NCBI GenBank assembly: GCA_046155505.1
Contig: JBJXFK010000322.1
Coordinates: 1 to 35,821, forward strand
Direction: 5' to 3'
Source of the DNA: JBJXFK01 sp046155505
GTDB taxonomy: Bacteria > Planctomycetota > Phycisphaerae > UBA1845 > Fen-1342
Length of the DNA: 35,821 bases
In this document: piece after piece, positions 32,066 through 35,821 of the stretch
How positions within the stretch are numbered: position 1 is the stretch's first letter
Layout of the letters: every line of letters starts with the position of its first letter
The notes under the pieces: model-generated
What the model was told of the DNA's origin: nothing
What the model saw: the letters and a program-made list of their open reading frames with translations, nothing else
Database searches by the model: none
Made by a program: the position numbers and the translations under genes

Positions 32066-32887
32066 CGGATTCTCCAATAGTCACACTGAATCATGCGAAA
32101 CAGTCCAATCTAGACGGCTGACGTGCCCGCGAGCATCTGCATCGCGCGTCCGGGCCGCGGCGACTGGCGAGATCTGGCGCAGATGCTGTAACGGCTCAGC
32201 TTCCCCGCGCGAAACGAAAGTGGTGCGCGTCGCCCGCCATTGGTGACGCCGCGAACGAAACCGTTGGTGCCGAAGGGCCCGTTGCGCCGGTTGCGCGATT
32301 CGACTGATTCAGGCCGCCGGAAACGGCGCAACTTGGACGAAGCCGTGCCCGGCTTGAACGGCACCGACCGTGTCGTATTTGCTTCATTGTACTTCCCGGA
32401 ACAAGACGTACAATATTTATGTTACGTTTTCTATGACGGCAGCCCGTCAGGGCGGAAACTCGTCAATCTGATTTGGGCACGCATCGAGCCTCAGGCGCGC
32501 TACCTTCGGGCATGTGCGGGTCGCCGAGACAACACGAGCGTATGGCAGGCGCCGGCCAGTTGCTGCGAGCGCCCAACGGCACTCAAGTGCAGGTAGCGAC
32601 CGGGCCTTCATGCACGACGCCAGCTCGCGCAGCGAGCGAAAATTCGACCCACGACCGTAAGGATGGGATTTTCGTACTTCGCACGGAACCCCCTCACTTT
32701 CGCGCGGGATCGGCGTCGGACCGCTTCGCGGACAAACTCAATTGCAAAAGTGCGGGTTACACGAAGCGCTCACGGTCGGGGCGCTGAATGGCACCACGCC
32801 CGGGTCGCGGTGTTCGCAACCTCGCGGGGCGTCCAAAGTCCGCCAATCCGAGCGGCACTCCGACACCGACTTACGAGTCGGCGGGAT
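32066..32887. other. Unassigned 820-bp region
   Basis: No frame here has both a ribosome-binding site and a recognisable protein. An AT-rich island at about 32370-32440 contains a perfect 7-bp inverted repeat, ATTGTAC (32386-32392) and GTACAAT (32408-32414), which could be an operator or a relic promoter. The rest has high GC and short spurious frames, possibly decayed coding sequence. The left end should hold the protease promoter (minus strand), which I could not pin down. Confidence 0.5.
32864..32883 (-). terminator. Hairpin after the CPBP gene
   Basis: Eight base pairs, one of them a G-U wobble, form between 32864-32871 and 32876-32883 around a four-base loop. On the minus strand it starts five bases after the CPBP stop codon. 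There is no T-run. Confidence 0.4.
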
Positions 32888-33652
32888 TCAGAACGCCACC
32901 CCGCTCACCCGTTCAAACTGCATCATGTCCAAAGCCCAATGCACACACGCGAACCACCACACATCGCGCGCACGCAGCAGCACAGCCACCACCAAAAACC
33001 CCAGCAGCGCGTCAGGCAACAGCAGGGCCACCTGCGCCACCGAAGCACCGCCCGAAATTATCGCCGGCACATGACCCGCAGCGAACAACACGCCGACGAG
33101 CGCCGGCACCGTCCACTCCCCACGCGGCAGCGCCGCCGCGAGTCGCACTGCGAGAATCGCAATCGCGACGTCTTCGAAGAACACTTGCATCAAGTGCGGT
33201 ACATGTTCAACGCTCGCCAGCGCCGCCAGAATTTGCCACGGCGCGGCGGCCTGGGTACGCGTGGTGGAGAAAACGAGCAGCGCGATCAGGGCCATCCCCA
33301 AACCACACCCGATCCGCTCCGGCAAACGCGTCCGCGGAAGCCATGCCGTCGTGTACGGCTGTCGCCGCAGTGCGGGCAGCAGAAGGATCGGCGCGAAAAT
33401 GAAAAGTTGATTGATCGATTCCGTGAGAAAGCCAACCGGTCCGGCGCTCGGAAGGCGTATTCCGCGTTGGTAGAGCTGACCCATGCCGATCACCGCGACG
33501 CCCGCGATCAATGCCGCGGCAACCTCCTTCCACGGACGACCGAACCGCGGCGCGTCGCTCGCGGGCCAAAGTCCAGGGCGCAGGCGACCGATTAGAAACC
33601 AGGCAACGAGTGCGGTGCCGTACGAGCAGAAGAGTGCGGCGTGGTGAGTCAT
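32888..33652 (-). CDS. CPBP family intramembrane metalloprotease-like protein
   Basis: This 254-residue, strongly hydrophobic protein has about seven transmembrane segments. The family motifs are present in order: FFEDVAIAILAVRL, a Glu-Asp..Arg version of motif 1; FAAGHVPAI, the FxxxH motif 2; and HWALDMMQ, the HxxxD/N motif 3. Characterised members include CAAX prenyl proteases and bacteriocin-processing or immunity proteins; the substrate here is unknown. ATG 33652 is chosen because the protein starts there with a membrane segment (LFCSYGTALVAWFLIG). The open frame upstream runs antisense to dapA and is not coding. It is divergent from dapA. Confidence 0.82.
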   Translation of the reverse strand: MTHHAALFCSYGTALVAWFLIGRLRPGLWPASDAPRFGRPWKEVAAALIAGVAVIGMGQLYQRGIRLPSAGPVGFLTESINQLFIFAPILLLPALRRQPYTTAWLPRTRLPERIGCGLGMALIALLVFSTTRTQAAAPWQILAALASVEHVPHLMQVFFEDVAIAILAVRLAAALPRGEWTVPALVGVLFAAGHVPAIISGGASVAQVALLLPDALLGFLVVAVLLRARDVWWFACVHWALDMMQFERVSGVAF

Positions 33653-34031
33653 AACGGCTTGGGTTCCTGAAGTCGTTCGCCGTGTGGACTGTACCACGGC
33701 TGCGGGCGGTCGCACCGGTCGAAGGAGTCGGGTTGCGTTCGCGTCGCGCCACGTTGCGCGGCGGCAACACGCGGCTCGTTCCGTCGGAGCATGCCGACTG
33801 CGGAGTACCGCTCGTCGGCATGGCACCCGGCACCCGGAGCTGACGACACTCGCTTGCGCTTCGCGTTCGGATCGCTGGGCGGGCCCGCTCGACGCTGCGC
33901 TCGTCGTCGCGCTCGGCACTTGTTCATTCCCACCAACGCACTTCGCCGAACCGGGTCTATAATGCCCGCGTGCGTTCTCGGTATCGGCCACGGTGTCGGC
34001 CGCCGCGACGCAATGCATCGAGGATGACGCA
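33653..34031. other. Divergent intergenic region, CPBP and dapA
   Basis: This 379-bp GC-rich region holds the dapA -10 element at its right end. I see no small gene with a ribosome-binding site and no repeat array. Confidence 0.55.
33958..33963 (+). promoter_or_regulatory. -10 element of the dapA promoter
   Basis: A perfect TATAAT lies 69 bp before the dapA ATG, in otherwise GC-rich DNA. No good -35 hexamer is seen at the expected distance. Transcription would start near 33970. Confidence 0.5.
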
Positions 34032-34910
34032 ATGCCGCACTTTTCGGGGAGCATTACGGCGCTCGTGACGCCGTTCGAGAATGACAAGGTCGATTTCGTC
34101 ACGCTCGAAGCGCTGGTCGAGCGACAAATCGCCGCCGGCATCGACGGCCTCGTGCCCTGCGGCACGACCGGCGAGTCGCCCACGCTGACCGAGGACGAGC
34201 AGCACGCCGTCATCGAGAGCGTTGTGAAATTCACCCGCAAACGGGCCAAGGTCATCGCCGGGACGGGCAGCTTCAGCACAGCCAAGATGCTGCACGCCTC
34301 GCGACACGCGGCCGAGGTCGGTGCGGACGGGCTGCTGATCGTGTCGCCTTACTACAACAAGCCGACGCAGGCCGGGCTGTATGAACATTTCGCGGCGGTC
34401 GCGCGCGACGTGAAGCTGCCGATCATGCTCTACAACATCCCGGGCCGCTGCGGCGTCGAGATTTCGATTCCGACGATCGCCCGGCTGCGGCGCGACTTTG
34501 CGAACATCGTCTCGGTCAAGCACGCGACCGGCCGCTGCGACGATGCGGCGGAACTGGCCTCGGTGAGCGATATCGAAATCATGTCGGGCGACGATCCGAT
34601 CACGTTGCCGCTGATGTCGCTGGGCGCGCTCGGTGTGGTGAGCGTGATGACCAACCTCGTGCCGAGGGCGGTCAAGCGGCTAACCGACGCGGCGTTGAAG
34701 AAGGACTTTGCGGGGGCGCTCGCGGCGCATCGCGCGCTGTATCCGCTCATGAAGGGCTTGCTGTCTCTGGAAACGAACCCGATTCCGATCAAGACGGCGA
34801 TGGCGATTCGCGGGTTGTGCAGCGAAGAAATGCGGCTACCGATGTGCGCGATCAGTGCCGAGAACCGTGCGAAGTTGGAGGCGCTGCTTAGCGAGCATAC
34901 GTTTGAGTAG
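34032..34910 (+). CDS. dapA: 4-hydroxy-tetrahydrodipicolinate synthase
   Basis: DapA condenses pyruvate with aspartate semialdehyde, the first committed step to diaminopimelate and lysine. The 292-residue protein has the family length and motifs. VPCGTTGESPTL (42-53) carries the Thr pair of the proton relay. SPYYNKPTQAGLYEHF and Tyr134 in IMLYNIPGRCG follow, with Arg139 as the semialdehyde contact. Lys163 in VSVKHATG forms the Schiff base. ATG 34032 follows GAGG at eight bases; an upstream ATG at 33993 is less likely. The stop codon TAG lies at the edge of a heptamer array. Other dap genes are not in the window. Confidence 0.96.
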   Translation: MPHFSGSITALVTPFENDKVDFVTLEALVERQIAAGIDGLVPCGTTGESPTLTEDEQHAVIESVVKFTRKRAKVIAGTGSFSTAKMLHASRHAAEVGADGLLIVSPYYNKPTQAGLYEHFAAVARDVKLPIMLYNIPGRCGVEISIPTIARLRRDFANIVSVKHATGRCDDAAELASVSDIEIMSGDDPITLPLMSLGALGVVSVMTNLVPRAVKRLTDAALKKDFAGALAAHRALYPLMKGLLSLETNPIPIKTAMAIRGLCSEEMRLPMCAISAENRAKLEALLSEHTFE

Positions 34911-35008
34911 GGAACGGGGAACGGGGAACAGGAAACGGCGAACGGGAAACGGTTGGCGATCACACCCGTTTCCCGTTTCCCGTTAGCCGTTTCCCGCTCC
35001 CCGTTCCT
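34910..35008. repeat. Inverted pair of heptamer arrays between convergent genes
   Basis: Six heptamers of the type GGGAACG/GGAAACG run from 34910 to 34951. After 15 bp, six units of the complementary type CGTTTCC/CGTTCCT run from 34967 to 35008. The arms can form a hairpin of about 40 bp with mismatches. Each arm begins in the stop codon of its flanking gene: TAG of dapA at 34908-34910, and TAG of the lipoprotein gene at 35009-35007 on the other strand. Confidence 0.9.
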
Positions 35009-35579
35009 ACCTCGCCGCCGTACTCGGCTGCATGCCGTCAAACGCAAACGTGTACTCATCGAACAGCCGATCGCCGACCGGGCCGTTGTACTGTGCCGTC
35101 AAAATGTATCGCCCCGGCGGCAGCGTGCGTTCGTCGAGTTGCAGGCGGAAGCGATAGAACCGCGACCAGCGATCCCAATATTCGCGCAGCCCCTCCTCGT
35201 TTTCCACCTTCACCGACCAGAAGCCGTAACGCTTGCCGAAGCGATCGCCGCTGGCGGGCCGCTCGGCATAAAGCTCGAAATTGAACGTCCCGGCGGCTTT
35301 GATCTCGTCGCCGAGCACATCGCTGACGGCGAGCACGACTTCGATGCCGTTCTGGTTGCCAGTCGCGTCGAACGCCTGCGGGCGGGTGAGCGAGTGCTGA
35401 AGCTCGATCTTTCGCGGCGACATGAGCGCGACGAATGAGTCGATCTCGGCGGTGCTGCCCGCGACCGTCGGCTGCGCGGATTTGCAACCCGCAAGTGCGC
35501 CGGCGAGCACGCACATAGCCGCGCTCAGAGCGAATCGGAGAACGAATTGACAACGACGCGAAATTGAGTTGGCGAACAT
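35007..35579 (-). CDS. Lipoprotein of unknown function
   Basis: This 190-residue protein starts at ATG 35579 with a basic N-region and a hydrophobic core (FALSAAMCVLAGALAGC) ending in a lipobox, LAGC, so it is probably membrane-anchored by lipid. The mature domain is beta-rich, with IEVVLAVSDVLGDEIKAAGT, FNFELYAERPASGDRFGKRY and the end section RTLPPGRYILTAQYNGPVGD. This looks like an immunoglobulin-like or carbohydrate-binding-like sandwich, but no family is recognised. The stop codon is the first part of the inverted heptamer array. An in-frame extension upstream of 35579 has no signal-peptide logic. Confidence 0.72.
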   Translation of the reverse strand: MFANSISRRCQFVLRFALSAAMCVLAGALAGCKSAQPTVAGSTAEIDSFVALMSPRKIELQHSLTRPQAFDATGNQNGIEVVLAVSDVLGDEIKAAGTFNFELYAERPASGDRFGKRYGFWSVKVENEEGLREYWDRWSRFYRFRLQLDERTLPPGRYILTAQYNGPVGDRLFDEYTFAFDGMQPSTAAR

Positions 35580-35635
35580 GATGCGCTCAAAGTACCGAGT
35601 TTGGCGCGTCGCGGCAAATACCACTTTCCGCGTAC

Positions 35636-35821
35636 TCACATGTCGGCCGGTTCGTCGGCATTGACCGCATCCGAATCCTCCGCCGGCTGCGTGTCGGCCG
35701 CGGGCTGCGCGGGTTGTGAGGTTGTGTCCGCGTCGAGGTCGTCGCCCTCGCCGGTCGCGACCGCCTCATCGGCGGCTTTCGCATCGCCCGATTGCACGGC
35801 CTCGGCCGTGGCGCGCGGCTT
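35636..35821 (-). CDS. C-terminal tail of a gene continuing beyond the window
   Basis: The frame is open from the window edge to TGA at 35638-35636, giving the last 61 residues of a protein. The tail is acidic and rich in Ala, Asp, Glu, Gln, Pro and Thr (for example ATGEGDDLDADTTSQPAQPA and EDSDAVNADEPADM), a typical disordered C-terminal extension. The start and the folded part lie outside the window. Identity cannot be told from this piece. Third-position GC and the lack of stops support a real reading frame. Confidence 0.6.
   Translation of the reverse strand, partial: KPRATAEAVQSGDAKAADEAVATGEGDDLDADTTSQPAQPAADTQPAEDSDAVNADEPADM

Noticed and set aside
32240..32596. Possible 118-residue plus-strand gene in the unassigned region
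   Set aside because: It has no ribosome-binding site or domain feature, and its Arg/Cys-rich composition is typical of spurious GC-rich frames.
33653..34285. N-terminal extension of the CPBP protein
   Set aside because: It runs antisense to dapA and through the divergent promoter region; the membrane protein starts naturally at 33652.
34910..35008. Repeat arrays considered as a CRISPR
   Set aside because: Units are 7 bp, adjacent, without spacers, and no cas gene is present.

Overview
The window is a GC-rich bacterial chromosome segment, most likely from a planctomycete. The best evidence is the adjacent pair of secreted DUF1800 and DUF1501 proteins, several lipoproteins without close characterised relatives, a cysteine-containing C-terminal sorting signal, and the McsA/McsB pair, all in a high-GC Gram-negative-like setting with clear Shine-Dalgarno sites. 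The phylum is inferred from gene content; there is no rRNA in the window.

Layout. 1-5.6 kb: rpsO and pnp (S15 and PNPase, with a long hairpin between them), a small VOC-fold protein, a 115-bp MITE-like element, a COG4782-type hydrolase and a membrane protein. 5.7-10.1 kb, all on the minus strand: uvrB, then a toxin-antitoxin island with an intact ParDE pair, a lone ParD-like antitoxin, a decayed duplicate of ParDE, and VapBC. 10.2-15.4 kb, minus strand: a WalJ-like metallo-hydrolase, a GGDEF protein, a receiver-like protein, and ImuB, a Y-family polymerase homologue with its own promoter and a candidate SOS operator. 15.4-18.7 kb, plus strand: mcsA-mcsB and a membrane protein. 18.7-21.1 kb, minus strand: a lipoprotein hydrolase, three small membrane or exported proteins and a 62-residue lipoprotein. 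21.4-29.8 kb, plus strand: DUF1800, DUF1501, a sorbosone-dehydrogenase-like protein, a fused beta-CASP nuclease plus LOG protein, and a MetE-like methyltransferase. 29.9-35.8 kb: a secreted trypsin-like protease with a P domain (minus), an 820-bp stretch with no recognised gene, a CPBP membrane protease (minus), dapA (plus), a lipoprotein (minus) and the C-terminus of a gene that runs off the window (minus).

Functional themes are RNA turnover (PNPase, beta-CASP enzyme), DNA damage repair and tolerance (UvrB, ImuB), protein quality control (McsAB), cell-surface and secreted proteins, and addiction modules.

The most unusual feature is the repeat landscape. Degenerate 7-bp or 8-bp tandem arrays sit at or near gene 3' ends, sometimes as inverted pairs. 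A GC-rich palindrome family (core GTGGGCACCGCCCAC) recurs four times. A second palindromic family occurs three times inside the imuB reading frame and once between genes. At least five genes take their TAG stop codon from one of these repeats. The most unusual protein is the single-chain beta-CASP nuclease-LOG fusion. No rRNA, tRNA, CRISPR array or intact transposase was found.
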